A DNA stretch of 64,000 nt from Anaeramoeba flamelloides (Eukaryota; Metamonada; Anaeramoebidae): the NCBI GenBank assembly GCA_027625915.1, contig JANTQA010000010.1, positions 1,364,001-1,428,000 on the forward strand, read 5' to 3'. A program made the translations under genes and the position numbers. Shown here piece after piece: positions 23,465 through 37,900 of this stretch (within the stretch, counting starts at the first letter, position 1; the number at the start of each line of letters is the position of its first letter). The notes below the pieces were generated by a model, which was not told where the DNA came from, made no database searches, and saw nothing but the letters and a program-made list of their open reading frames with translations.

Positions 23465-24530
23465 TTTCTTTTGTTTTTGATTTTTTTTTTGGAAGTGATT
23501 GAATTTTTTTGAGTTTTTCTTTACCCTCTCACAAAGACTATTGATCAAAAAGTAAAAAAAATAAATTTTTTTTATTTTAGAAAAGAAGAGAATTTTAGAA
23601 AGAAGAACAATTCCAAAGTGGACCAAATATGCAATTTTCCTGAGATATGGAAATAATTTAGTCCGTACTTAAATTTATTTTTTCTGAAAAGTTAGAAATT
23701 TTGGGAAAAAAAAAGCTCTCAATTCTCAAAAAGATTTCAAAAAATCTCTATTAGGAATAAACGTACAAATTAGCATTTTTAAAGGAAATATCAAAAAATC
23801 CAAAATATGGTTTAAATTATCCCTAAAATCGAAAAAATCAAAATTTTCAAGATTTCGTAATTTCTTAGATCTAGATCATGAACTTTCTTTGTTTGAACAA
23901 TCAAACCTTGGTATTTTTTCAGTTTTCTAAAAATTGATTTTTTTTTTTTTCAAATGGAAAATAATTTGGAATTGTGAATAAGAGACTTCAAATTTTAATC
24001 AATTGTAAACTTGTTTAAGAATTTGAGCAAAGTAAATACATGATTTTTGACGAATTAGTTTTGGTCTCTTTTGTCGAAAAAGTAAATTAATAATAGTTCA
24101 GAAAAAAAGTGAAGTTCGAGAAAAAAAAAAAAGTTAATACGGTTTGTAATCAGAAATATGACTGAAGATTTAAAAGTAAAATTAATTAAGAGATGAAACA
24201 AATTCACTTCAAAGAATAATCCATTAGATTATTTTCAATCCAACCAACAAATGTAATTTAAATACCCTTTTTTGATCTCAATCTGATTCGAGTTTTTCGA
24301 ACAAATTTTTAATAATCAATCCATCATTAGAAAAAACCTTTCAAAAGATAGTATTAGAAAACCTGTTATTGTGTTAAATCCTTCCTTTTGGTTTTATTAA
24401 ATTTATTTTTTATTTGAGCAATTGATCTTACATTGAATTTTCATTTTTATTAGGGTTCTCAATAAAAAACCATGTTGAACTGTTTTCTTGTTTCGCATTA
24501 TTTCACAAACAGTCACCCATCATAGGAAAA

Positions 24531-25086
24531 TTGGAATCAATAAGATCAAAAAGTATTACAAAAACTGAGACACTAATAAGACCAAGCTTTGTAATGAGTA
24601 TTTTTTTAAACTTTTCAAATGACCTTTTCGATTTTTTTGGAATAAATCGTCAAAAAGTTTTTTTTTTTTCACAATACAATTCCTTTGTACTTTTAATTTA
24701 CGAAAGTAAATTTTTAATTTTATTTTCAACAATTGCAAAAAATAGTAATTCTGTTGTTTATAAAAGTTGGAAAAAATTCTTAATAGCTTTCTGAGTTAAT
24801 TAAACGTTACATATAAGCAAGTTTGGTCTTGTTTTTCCATAATCATCAATACCCTCATTCTCAAAATTTTAACATACCCAATAAGGATGAACAGTTCTTA
24901 CAAATACCATTAATAATGAAGACAGTTCATAAAAGCATGACAAATAGTTTTTACCACAGAATTAGTTTTGATAAATTCAGTCACGTTCTATTTTTTAGAT
25001 TTTTTAATAGTTTGAGAAAAAAATACAATTCTGTTTACCATTTTTGGTTAAACAGGTTCCCTTTTTCATTTCCCTTTCTTGATTAG
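24531..25086 (+). other. Two adjacent unexplained open frames
   Basis: An 87-codon frame (24531-24794) and an 87-codon frame in another phase (24823-25086) follow each other. Random frames this long should be rare at this base composition, and the stretch is less AT-rich than its surroundings. Neither product (FHNHQYPHSQNF; LFDFFGINRQK) belongs to a family I know, and neither has a typical start context. They may be relics or exons of an undetected gene. Confidence 0.2.
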
Positions 25087-25839
25087 TTTATACTTGACTT
25101 CTTCAAACTTTTGTCAATCTTCTAAAAGTATCTCACTTTGTAAAAAAAAAAAAAATAAGATACAAATAGAAGTGAGTTCATTAAAAAATTGAAATAGAAT
25201 CGTTGCTTAACAAAAGTCCTTGTAAAGAAAAAAAAATTAAGAGAATATTCATTTTCCTTTTTTGACCGATGTCAAAATAACTAATTCAGACTTGTTTTTT
25301 CTTTTTTTCAAAATAAACATACAGTTTCATTTTTCTCTAAGACCTTTATGATTAAAAGATCAAAGATATAGGCATGAAGAAAACAAATTGTAAATTTGAT
25401 GTTGATTACTTAAAGTTCTATTGTGATTACCGAACTTTTAAAAATACAGGATCAAAAAACAATTTTTCTCAAAAAATAAATTTAATTTTTTATTTTCAGT
25501 TGTTTTAAAAAATCAGGACCATTTTAATAACTTTACTCAAGTTTTCTATTTTAAAAAAGTGAAAATTTTTTCAGAATTAAAACTTTCCTCAAGCTTTCTG
25601 TTTGAAAAAAGAGAGAACTCAACCTTTAAATATGATGTAGAGTATGTGGTATGACGGAAAGCATCTTTTTTAAAAAATAGTCCCCACTTGATAAAAACCA
25701 ACTGTGAAAAAAGTGTAAATTCTGGAAATCTCTAAAAAATAAAATCTTGAAGGTATTTCCAAAAAAGTGGGGAATTTTTTTTTTTAAATTTCAGAAAAAA
25801 TCATCTTTTTTAGTAGAGTCATTCTTTAATTAACAATAC

Positions 25840-26290
25840 CAAACTAAGGATAATATTAATACAGTTTGAATAAATTAATAAGGTATTTATTTCAAAATAG
25901 GTATGTTGAAATATCCCCCCCCCAAAAAAAAAAAAAAAAAAAAAAAAATGTACTTTTTTTTGTAGAAAACGATGTACGAACAATTTCAATATAAAACTGA
26001 AATATGGAAAGGGAACAAATGATTTTTTAAACAATCTGTTATAGTTATATGGTTTTCATTCTATATTAACATTTGTTGAGATTAAAGAAGTTAAGAGAAC
26101 GATGATTACAATTAAAAAGAAAATAATAAATATCAATTTATACCTAAAAAATGTCAGATAAAACCGAGATCAGAAAATTTAATATATTATATTTTAGTAA
26201 TATCATATTAATAAACACATTGAATTATTATCAAGAATCAATCCATAGTAGTTAATGATTTTGAATATTTAAATACTTTTTTATAGATTT
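25840..26290. repeat. Dispersed repeat family R7, copy a
   Basis: This aligns with 55560-55985 in the same orientation. Shared blocks include ATAAAACCGAGATCAGAAAA against ATAAAACCGATTTCAGAAAA, TATTTATTTCAAAATA, and a shared minus-strand frame reading YFEIN next to a KKV block. The copy is interrupted by a C9-A24 homopolymer block at 25915-25948. Confidence 0.6.
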
Positions 26291-29200
26291 TGTTTAAAAG
26301 AGATATTTTAAAATAAATTTATCCCAACTTTTTTGGAAATTGCTTTGATTTCCAAAAATCAACAATCAAAAATGATAATATTTTTAGAAAAAAACAACAA
26401 AGAGGCTCAATTAATTACACCTTAAATTATTGTGAAATATAAATTATAAACAATTATATTCGTTTTAAAGTTAAAGGTCTTTAACTTTTATTAGATCTCA
26501 CAGATTTTTTTGTTATTTTTAAAAAGAATTATTTTTAGAGAAAGAATGAGACAAAATCCTTACCCGTTCAAAGATAGAGGGTTAAAAAAAACACAATTTT
26601 GATAAAATAAAATTAAATCGAGTATGCAATGAACGATTATAATTTGTTGAAATTTCATTAAATTTACATATTTTGTAATATAAAACAAAAAAAGATTATT
26701 TTTATTTGTAATTTACATTTTGTAATCGAGAATTCTTTGATACTTTTTTTTTTTTTTTTGTAAAATTTGATTTTTTTTTATTTGCTTTTTTGTTATTTTT
26801 TTTCAAGTTAAATTCTTGTAATTAAGATACTTTTGAATTTTTATTGATTAAATTTGTCTTTTTATCGATAGGAACCCATGGAATTTTAGTTTTTTCTTTT
26901 TTGATTAATAAGGTTTATATAATTGAGACACCATTTTTTTTTTTTTTTTGTAATTTGGATTTTTCAAACAAAATAAGTTCTATTTCAGAATGTAATATTA
27001 AGTTTCAAACCATAATTGAGATATCAAAAAATATATGATAAACGACTAGACATTTAAAACCAAAAATAGAACTTCGGTGGAATATTAATTTTTCATTTTG
27101 TTCCATTTTCACAAAATGAAAATAAAATACCTTTTTCTTTTTTAAGGAAGTTAGTACATTTTTCTAATTTTAAGTACCACCATTTAGAAAAAATGAATTC
27201 TTAAATAATTTCTTTAACCCAATTTATTGACATTTCAATAAATACATAGTGGAATATATCCCGTTTTAATATATTTTCACACTAACTAAAAAATTAAAAA
27301 ATAAATAAAAATTAAAAGATAGATCAAGAAACAATAAATAAAAATTATTTATTACATGATTTTATCTGTAATCTTTTGTACACTGGTTTCTTAGTTTGGT
27401 TTTATTATTAATTCTTCATTGAAATAATTCTGTTTGTAAAATTATTGGGAAACAAATTACAATTTATTTCTAAAGAATTTCCCAAAATGAATTTAAAAGT
27501 CCTATTTTCATCTTTTTTAGTTAATTCGAGTTTTGAGTTTATAAAATAGGATGTTTTATAAATTACCCTTTATAAACAAATATTTATAGGAAATATTTGT
27601 TTGATTTTATAATTATTTATTCTCCATCAAAATTAGAACAAAAAATAATTCTTAATCTAATTATTTTTTTTTCTAATTTTCCCTTTATTTTGGGTTAATT
27701 CTTTTATAACTGTTTTTTTGATATGAAGAATTCAATATTTATCTTTTAATTTTTTTTAATAGTATTCTTTATTTTGATTTTGTCTGATAAAAGAATTTTG
27801 AAATCAAATTTGTCACAAAATGTTTTTTAAAATAATAATAAATAATAATGTGGTTAGAAACACATGTTTATAAATTGTTTATATTCATCCAAATTAAAAA
27901 GAAAAAGAAAAAAAATCTTCGAAAATAGGCTTTGATCTATTTTTTTCTTTTCATTCTTAATTCCAACATCTTTATTTTGAAAGATTATCTTTCTTGTTTG
28001 GATTCTAAAAGAAAATAGTTGTTTGAAATAGACACATTTTCGGGTCTTTTTTTTGGGTTACTTTTACTCAATATTAATTACACTTATTTGTAAAACAAAT
28101 TTCTAGATCCTGAATCAAATTTAATTAACCAATAATTTAATCAAAAAAAAAATGTTCAAAAAATTGAAAAAATTAAGATTCAACTCTGGGTTACTTTGGT
28201 TCTTGCCACAAATAGAGCAACGGATGATGTTTTGGTGTCAAAGTTTCAATATTTGGTTACACTGGAAAATTTTTTTTCAGTAATGTTTACAAATTAAACT
28301 TATTCAAAATGGTAAAATGCACTTACATCCACAAATAAAGTATTAATTTTTTTTTTAATTTGAAAATAATAAAATATCTAAAAATTATTTATTCATTCCT
28401 TTTTTATATAACCCCAAATAAAACCAAAATTCTTATTTGCAAAAATTTAAAGATTAACATTTGTAATAAATCAAAAAATATGCTAGATATAATCATCCCC
28501 ATGGGAATTTTAAATAGAGTTACAGTATTATAATTTATTGAAAGAATCAAAGGCAGATCTCCAAAAATGTAGGGAATCATTATCTCATAATCCCAATAAA
28601 AACAAAAAATAACTTTCAAGAAGACCAAAAAAACAAAAAAACTTAAAAAAATTAAACAATTTGAAACAATCGATATTACAATTTTTAAAGACGAAGATGA
28701 TAAAATTTTCTAATTATATCATTTTATGAAAAACAATTTTTTTTTTCGAATACAATATTTTTTTCATTTTTTATTTTTATTATACTATTTTTACTTTCAT
28801 TTGTAATTTGGTTTTGATTTGTATTAATAAGTACCCATAAGCACACATATTTTATTTTGAAAAATTGCGACCTTTTTATCTTTCGAATTAATTTAATTAT
28901 CTATTCAAAAAAAAAAAATAAAATATTGATGAAAGAAGAGAATTTGATAATCGAATAGAAAAGTATACTATTATCAATAAATCATCATTTCCTTATATAA
29001 TTCCAATTATTTGACTAAACCAAAATAAAACCAATAAAACAATTTACTAATTGATTCAAACAACCATTCATAACCCAATCGATTATCTTGTTTTAAAACC
29101 AACCCCCCCTCTTCTACTTTTAAAAAAATTTTATGAAAAACTTCATTTTAAAAATCAAACTCATACATTTTGTTTTTTAGTTTAAAAAGAAGAATGTATT

Positions 29201-30354
29201 TTTTGAGTTTTTTAGAGCCAAACCAGGCATTTAACGGTGATAAACCTTTTTATGATTATTTTTTTTTTGACATCATATACTATTAAAATCAACTTTTGGA
29301 AAAGAAAAATCAATCTCAAAGTAAAAACGTGAATACTCATTTAATCTCTTGGAATATCATTTATAATTGATTTTGAAAAAAAGCAGAGTATTTTTAACAA
29401 AAAATTCAAAAATAATTGAACTTTTGATACTTTTATTTTAAAAAAGTAAGGAGTTTTTTAAAATATCTATATTAAAAAAATTTTTTTATTAAATAGAAAA
29501 TAAACATACCCATTACATTTTGGGTTCTTATATACGTAATAAAAAACATCATATTCTTTAAAAAAATAATCAAATGATATTAAAAAATCATAATTACTAA
29601 TGTATCTCTTCGAAAACACTATTTACTGAAGGAGAACAGAAAGAGGAAAAATCCAAAAAGGAAGTGTATTTTTTTTTGCATTTATTTTTCAAAGATTCAT
29701 AGAATTGGGAAACCTGCCTTTGTAATAATATTTTTATTTCAATTAAAGATCAGCGATCTGTTAAGAAAAAAGTTATTAAATCAAATTTTAGATTTCAACT
29801 ATCTATAAATTGAAAACAAAAGTGCTTCTACAATCCTCTAATTTCGTCACCAGATTAAAAACAACCAATTTTATTTTTTGTACGATACTGATAAATTCAA
29901 ATAGCTTCAATCATATTTTTTATTCAATTTCCCATTTTGTAATCCCATATCTCAACAAATAAAAAAACTCAAGAGAAAGAACCTTTTGAAAGCACAACCA
30001 ATTTAACAAAGTTTTTTAACATTTAACCTTATATAATGTGCAGTCTTCAAAGCTTGAGTAAAAAAATTTGTAAAATAGAAAATGAAGTGAAAATATTCAG
30101 AGATTTAATTGAATTTATCAGTATTTAGAAATCCAAAAATAATTTGTGAGAAGAATTTTTTAATTAATCATAAAAAGCTATTTATTTAGAGAGTAACGAA
30201 TTGCTAGCCTTTGAACATGACTGAATTAATTATTTCACTCATCTTTAAATAATTTTGAAATTGTATAAATTATCAGAATAAAAATAGTCAAATTATTTTT
30301 CTCATCTTTTTCCTTCATTAACAAGTTTATTTAATTTTATTCCAAATAATAAAA

Positions 30355-31475
30355 ATGGATCTTTCAGGACTTGAAACAGAACAAAAAACTCTTCCAATTA
30401 TTGGGTACTCTTCAGAATTTTTAGAAAAAGGGCTTCCAAACTTTAAAACACAAACTTTACCGAAACACCCTGTAGAAAATATTCAAATTAATGTAATACC
30501 TCTTTTGTTTTTTTTTTTATATTTATTTTGCATAAATTCTTTCGATCGGGCTTTTTCTTTTTCTTTTTGGTTGTTTGTTTTAAACCATCTCCGAGTAATC
30601 CACAATTTTCAAAAAAAAAAACCAATTTTTTTTCTCTTTTCTTTTTGACAAACTCGATCTTTTCAATTTGAACACCCAACCATTCTCTTTCAATTTAGAA
30701 AGAACTTGAATTCTTTTCTGCTTTTAAAAACTTTTCTTTTAATTTTTTGTCCTAATTGTTTTGCAAGCAATTATTTGGCTAATTTTTTCTTTTTTTAATT
30801 TGAAAGCATAAAAAGGCATCAAAACAAAATAAAACAAAACAGTCAATAAAAAACAACGAACAAAAACAAAACAACCAATTTTAAAAACTTTACTTATACC
30901 CTTTCAACATTCAATTGTTTCTTTTTTTGTTTTATCTTTTTTCTTATTTTTTTGTTTTCCAAAATTAATAAAACAAAAACCTAGAAACAAAAAAACGAAA
31001 GAGAAAAACAATACAATATGCTTGGAAAGGTATTCGGATCACAATATCCATTAATGCTCAAACTTGAAGAAGAAATTTACAACCAACCATTAAGGCTCCC
31101 TTGCTTGCCATCTTCTTATCTTAGTTTGGAAGTGTTTAGAGGAACTGATATTGAAGTGGAACCAGAAGATCTCTATAATAGTAATAATTTTTTTTTTCTT
31201 CATTTTCTTTTTTCTTTCTTTATTTATTCATGTACTCACAAATTACAATAACCAAGGAAAAAAGAATGCCAAAAGCATTTAAAATTTCATTATCCATCAA
31301 CCAAATAATCCAATTTACTTTTTAAACAAAACCCTTAAAATCCAACATTCTTTCTGTATCTTTACTCATTTATAATTCTATAGTGCCTAATAATTCACCA
31401 CTAATCCAACCACCAGTTCACCAACAAATGGAACAGTATCTTGGAATGTCAGATTTAAAAACATCCAATTTTTAA
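30355..31475 (+). CDS. POMP: Proteasome maturation protein (POMP / UMP1)
   Basis: Exons 30355-30492, 30985-31180 and 31384-31475 join to 141 residues, the same length as human POMP. Intron 1 (492 bases) is phase 0 and intron 2 (203 bases) is phase 1; both donors are GTAATA. UMP1/POMP is a chaperone that guides 20S proteasome half-mer assembly and beta-subunit maturation and is then degraded inside the finished particle. Visible family landmarks are the N-terminal 'HP' segment (PKHPVENIQIN, before intron 1), the central hydrophobic segment LGKVFGSQYPLMLKLEEEI, and the hallmark LRLPCLPSSYLSLEVFRG block followed by EDLYN. The ending EQYLGMSDLKTSNF corresponds to the short 'YKLGLL'-type tail. The start ATG follows an A-rich leader. 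Confidence 0.93.
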
Positions 31476-33732
31476 TCATCACTATTTCTTTTGAATCAGT
31501 CAAAAAAAAAAATTTGCATGTTCTAACAAGAAATTCTATAATTTTCAACTCTATTTGACATAAATTATAAACCATTGCTCAATAATAACCAACTATTAAT
31601 AATAAAAATAAAAAACATTAAAACTAAACAATCGATCTTAATATTTTAAAGAAGAACAAATTATGTTTTTTATAAAAAAAATAAAAAAAAAACATAATAC
31701 AATTTTTTCTTTTCCTTGAACAACCCTCCAATTTTTTTCAATTTTTTAATAGATAGAAAAAAAAAAAAAAAATAAGCAAATCGAACAACCACTCTGAAAT
31801 AAGACTAATAAGTAATTATAAAAAATATTTGTGCCTGCTTTTTGAAAGTGATCATATTCAGAGCCTCCAAAACGATTCCAATATGGAATTTTTAGAATCA
31901 AAAAAAATTAAAATCTGAAATCAAAAAGTTAAAATAATTACCACGGGAATCGGCTTTTATTCATTAACCCCTTGTTAAAGGTACCTTTTAGAATTCTTTT
32001 TTCAGAAAAAAACAAAAATTATTTTATTTTGATTCCTTAGAATTCAGAAAAATGATCATCTTATATTGTACCAAGATCGCTATTAAAGAAAAAAAGACTT
32101 TTTTGATTCCATTTCACAGTTAGAATTGTTTGCTGAAAAGGAAACAACAAATAAGAATCAGAATTATCTAAAAGCGTGCTTAAAACAAAAATGTCATGAA
32201 ATAAAAACTCAACTATTTATTTTTTTGAGAAATATTAAAATCCTTTCAAATAATTTCACAAAAACTATTTGTTAATTATTAAAATTTAAGAATTGATATG
32301 CTACAAAACAAACAAATTTATACAAGACATAAGTTTAGGCTTATTATTGAAATAAAAAAAGAATTATTTGTTTCCATGGAATTAAAAATAAAATCATTTT
32401 TGTATTTTTTTTCACAAAGAAACAATATTAAAGTATATGAAGTATATTAAAAAAAGAAAAGAAATCGGAAACGAAATCTTACACTGGAAATGAGCTTTAT
32501 TTCTAAATCAAAAATTTTTAAATACATTTTGACCATTTTTTGAATTTTGGGAATCCTCGTTTTTTCTTTTTCATTTTTATTTTCTCGTTGAAAAACAATT
32601 AAAGAATATCAAAATATCGTTAATTCAGAAGGAAAGAATTAAAAAATAAATAAATTTACAGAAAAAAACAAGATATTTTTAATAAAAAATTATTGATTAT
32701 AATACTATTTAGTTTTTTATTTTACGTTAGAAATAATAAGAAACTATTTAAATTATTCAACCCCCCTAAGGTTCAAAATTTCAAAAGTATGAAAAAAAAG
32801 ATTATTATGTGTTAGCAGTGGTAAAAGCTTTTAATTTTAGTTATTCCAGAGTCATCTTAGATAAATAAATTAAGCCAAATTGTTTCTAATACATGCTGCC
32901 CGTCAATGTGGAAAATACTAGATTTAAATTGAGTAACTTTTATATTTTCTCATTCCTTGATTCGACATTTTCTATGATACTCAACACAGAACATTAAATC
33001 TGAAAACTTATTATTTTAAAACCATAAAAAATGTGAAGTTTTTTGGAAAATATCATTCTACTTTTTTATCATTTTTTTTATGATTTGAAAATTGATTTAG
33101 ATTCAAATCAAAAATAAGTATTTTTAAAAAAAATGTTTATTTATTCCAAATTAAAAAGACTATTTATAATTAAATATTTTACTCAAATCTTTTGGATATC
33201 AAAAAAATCTAGGAACACAATTACACTTCATCATATCTATAATGTACCTAAAAAAAAATCATAAAGTCATAAAAATAGAAATATTCAGTTTGTAAAAAAA
33301 CATTTATATAAAATTAAATTCTTATAAGAAGTACATTTCTCAAAAATTTTTTTCAATAGAATTAATAGATATATGTTTATAAAAAATAAAACAGAATAAA
33401 AAATATTTTAAAAAAAGGATAAATTTACAAAATAAAAAATTTTCACATTTATTTTGAAAATATAAATCACTTTGGGTGGGTTTGTGAAATATATAATTCA
33501 CTCTAAGAAAATAAAAATTTACTTTTGTTTATCAATTTTTGATTTTAAAATATATTTTAAAAAAAGTTATTATGAGAAAAAATATCCTTAAATTAATTAT
33601 TTTTTTGAATCAAAATTATGAAATTAAATGTTATTGTAGTATATTTTCATCAAATCTCTAAAGGATTATAAAACTTTAGACAATAAAGAAAAAGTAATAA
33701 TTAAAAATTGAAAACAAAAAATTAACATTAAA

Positions 33733-33735
<3 letters not shown>

Positions 33736-33765
<30 letters not shown>
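33736..33765. repeat. (AT)n microsatellite
   Basis: About 14 AT units lie in intergenic DNA. Confidence 0.9.
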
Positions 33766-33767
<2 letters not shown>

Positions 33768-34269
33768 TTATGAGTTAAAAATCTTAAACTTTTTGCCATA
33801 TTTATAGGTAATATAAAAGAAAATATTGATCTTGTCTGATATTTTTCATAAACACCATACATGTTTGAAAATATAAGGAAATAAATCAAGAAAACAACCA
33901 TGAAATAAGAAATTATTCAAAAAAATATTCTTTTAATTAAATAGTAACCCACTCTTGAAGAATATTATATAATTTTTAATAATAGTATCTGTTATTTTTA
34001 TTTATTGATAATAAATGTATAATACATTTTTAAAATTCAATTAAATAAAGGAAAATTGTAGTAGGGGTTACCAAGTGTAACTTAGTAACTATATTTATTA
34101 GAGTTCTAAAAAATATATCAAATATTTAAATTATATTTAATTCTTTTGAATCCATAACATGATAAAACTTTTTTTTTTTCAAATTCTTGTTTTTATTTTG
34201 AAAAACTTTCAATTTTCAAATCAAAACAATTATTAAAAAAAAATAAACAAATTTTTTCTTTCAATTTCT

Positions 34270-34540
34270 TTTTTACACCAAACATCTATTGGGTTTACAA
34301 ATAAACAAAGAACTCAATAAAAACCCAAAATCTGTTTTTTAATTTAAGAAAACTCAAGGAAATTAAACAGGTCTTTTTTTAATTTGAGAAACAAAGAATA
34401 CTCAAAAACTTGATAAAATCGAATGAAAAAATTATTTTATTTCTTAAATTAAAAAAAACCTTGCCCTTTCTGTTACCATTCAAAACAAATGAGTAAAATC
34501 TTTTATTTTACTTAATTCTTTGAAATACTGAAAAAACTAA
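34270..34540. repeat. Dispersed repeat family R9, copy b
   Basis: This shares TACAAATAAACA-AAACTCAA, AGTAAAATCTTTTATTTTAC and AAATTAAAAAAAACC blocks with 3745-4130 and the other two copies. It lies downstream of the MED14 stop codon. It is strongly diverged and the borders are approximate. Confidence 0.4.
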
Positions 34541-34948
34541 CCATGAAAATTTATACATTTGTGTTTTTAGAATTACAAATGATATTATTTTTTTTTTCTT
34601 CTTCCTTTTATTTTTATTTATGTATAAATTTTTCTTAAATTACTCCTTTCTCTCAATAAATAAATAAACTATAACCACTTTCCAAAAATTTCAAAGAATC
34701 AATTATCCTTTGTAATATCCTGGTTTTAGTCATTTCAAAATAAATTATTTTTTAAAAATTAGTTTCTCATAAAATATAAAAATAAATAAAAAAAAAAAAT
34801 TATTTTGATAAAATGAATATATAAATTTGGAAGCAAAAAATTAGGAAATTAAAAAAAAAAAAAAAAAAATTAATTTATTAAACAAAAGGAAAATAAATAA
34901 AAAAAAAAAAGTAAAAAAAACCCGAATAAATAAACAACAAAAAAAAAA

Positions 34949-37900
34949 TTAATTATTTAAAATTTTTTGTTGTAATTCAGGGTTAGTTATTGTTTCAATT
35001 TCTTCGTCTGATAAATTAAATAAGTTTTCAATAAATTGTATAAAGGAACTTTTTTGAGTAGTTGCTCTGGAATTTTTGATTAAAATTCTTTCATAAATAT
35101 TACGATTTAAGGGAAGGTTTATTTCGATTCGATTTTCGTTCTGTGAATAAAAATAGGTGATTGGAAGAGAGCATTCCCTTTTAAGCTTTTTATTTTTTTT
35201 CAAAAGCCATTGGCATTTCAAGGAAAATATGACCGCCTTTTTATCTGTCAAATGCTTAATTGCGATGCCGTGTGGGAACGGAACCAATTCGAGTTCTATT
35301 AGTACGCCGTTGATGTCGAGATCATTTTTTATCGAAAGCGAGATCAATTCAATAAAGTCTTTTAAAACGGAGTCTGGGAATGTAAATAGAAAGATAAAGC
35401 TGGTGAGTTTATCTGCGTCATAGGGCTCGCACGCGACCTTTTTTTGATAGTATTGCTGTATATTATCAAATTCCGCGAGTGAAAAGGACTCATTTTTTCT
35501 TTTAATCTTCAGATCGAGGACGCTAAAGTTCACAAGCTTCATTTCCACAGAATAGCTCGCGCTCCAATTAAAAATGACTGTATTGTCCGTTATTCTTTTC
35601 CTTGTTGCGATCTTAACCTTTCTTAGCATGAACGAGAGGCCAAAGAATCTATATAGCAATTTTAAAAAGGATTGCAAGGCAAAAATGGATATTGAAAGCG
35701 TAGTTCTTTTGATTTCAATTTTACTTTTTGTTTCGTTTTTCAACTTTTCCAATAGAAATTTTAAAAACAGCGTTGGGTTGATCGAAGGTGTCTTTTTGAA
35801 AGTGAAATCAATCATAAAATCGTCACGGAACATGACTGATAAATAATAATATTGCCGAAATTTTAGCATTGCTATGGAGGGTGATCTCGGAATTAAAACA
35901 AATCCAATTCTATTCTTGACAAAAAATGATGACAAAATTAAATAGGGATCGTAACAATTAATAGTCAAATTAAGAAATTCATCAATATTTGAAGGGTATA
36001 AATTCAAAAAATATTGTAATTGATTTTCCAATGGGAAATAAGGCTCGTATTCTAATATGTACTGATAAATATAGGAATCCCTATTTTTTATTGACATGGT
36101 TGATTTTTTATTCATACTTGACGGTAATTTTCTCTTTGTTGATAAAATATTATTGATCGAATTTTTGAAATTTTTACTTTTATTAATATTATTTGGATGT
36201 GGATTATTATTATTGCTTTTGTTGTTACCAATGATATTTTTATTGTTTTGATTAATACTACTAATATTGCTACCAGTTCGGGTGTTGATATTATTATAGG
36301 AATGATTTGTATTTGTTTTTAAATTTGTAGAATCCTTTAAAAGGCTATTCTGATTAATCATGGATTTTCTTTGTGCCATATAATTAAAATGGGTTAAAGA
36401 AGCAGAGGAGGAGGAGTAGGAGGAGGATGACGATGACGATGACGACGACGACGCTTTAGCCGAAGAGTAATACTTTCTCATTCTCATATTTTTTACCTTT
36501 TCATAACGCAAATGATATGGATAATTAAAGGCTCTCGGTATTCCAAGCAATCTTCTATTTCTATTGTTTATTGAACGGATTTTTTTAAAATCACAATTAT
36601 TTGGTATTAAATATCTACGTCTTGTATTATTTTCATTAATATTAATTCTATTATTATTATTATTATTTTCAATTTTTATTTGTGCTTTTTTGTTATTATT
36701 ATCACTGTTGCTGTTGCTGTCGTTATGGGTACTATTATTACCATCAACTAAATATCTATTATCTTTTTCGTTATTACCATTATTGTTATTAATCAAATTA
36801 GTAAATATTCGCGAAGTATTGAAATCCTTTTTTTTTGATCTTTTTTTTTTATCAATATTTTTTATATAGTTTTTAATTTTCCATTTAATTTTAAAGATCA
36901 GAGGATATATATTTAAATTACTATCCAAATATTCCTTTGAAAGCTTTTGTCTGTCAATAATTATATTATGTTCTGAATCAATTCCAACAAATAAACCTAG
37001 ATCTGGTGCCAGTTTAAGAAATTGAACAAAGATATATGATAATCTAAAAGCAGAGCAAAGCGTTTGCTTGAAATTAAATAAGCAGTCGGAATATAATTTG
37101 GGATACCTAAAGACTATAATTCCATATTTGGAAACGTTCAATTGCTGGATTTCAAAGACATTCGGGTAATCCATTAATAGAATTCTTTTTAACCAGAGCT
37201 CTTCGAGACAAATTTTGACTTCCCAGGATTCCTTTCCAATTAAATCAATTGAAATCTTTTTAATGTCTACGCTAAGATCTTTTAAATTAAATAATTCAAT
37301 TGCCTCCTGCCCATCAATTATTATAGAATTCCCATCAATGAAGAAGGAGGAGCCAAGTTCCTTCAATTGCTTTGTCAAAAAAAATTGCCGAATTGAATAC
37401 CATGTTTTGTTCGTTAGCGATCTCAATTTTGCCGAGATTTCCTTTGATGAAGTGATCGGGTCCCAAACTTCCAATAATCTAATTTTTTTAATATATAGCC
37501 TAAAAACCGATCTATCTAATTCAATACCTAATAATTTAAAAGTTGGTACCAAATTTTTATTTAAATACAAAAAAATTACATAATCGCAAGTTTCTTTAAA
37601 TTGGAAAAATAAATAATATTTAATTTTTTCTTCAATTCCCCGGACTTTCTGGTTTTTATTAAAAAATGGTATCATATTGAATTCCGTGGTTGTTGATCTC
37701 TTTGTTAATTCATATAGGGGCAAATTCCCAAACGGCACTAACCCACATTGGGATGCTGCCTGTTCAAATTCAGAAATTACCGATTGGAATAAAATGCTGT
37801 TAAATCCCTCCAGAATTTTTTCTTTATTATAATTTAATAAATTCAAGAGATCATTAATCGTTTTAACTGGCAAATTTGGTGCATTTAAGGTAAACAACCC

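Larger units (their letters stand above)
23465..30354. other. Long stretch without a firm gene
   Basis: About 6.9 kb of AT-rich DNA lies between two divergent genes. It contains repeat R7 copy a (25840-26290) and two adjacent unexplained open frames at 24531-25086. A short GC-richer patch at 28175-28270 is listed in the findings. About 26.3-28.1 kb and 28.7-30.3 kb show nothing beyond poly-A and poly-T runs and small hairpins. Confidence 0.5.
31476..34948. other. Convergent intergenic stretch, POMP to MED14
   Basis: About 3.5 kb of AT-rich DNA serves the 3' ends of both genes. It contains a (AT)n tract at 33736-33765 and repeat R9 copy b (34270-34540). A slightly GC-richer patch at 32880-32925 is unexplained. 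No gene was recognised. Confidence 0.5.
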
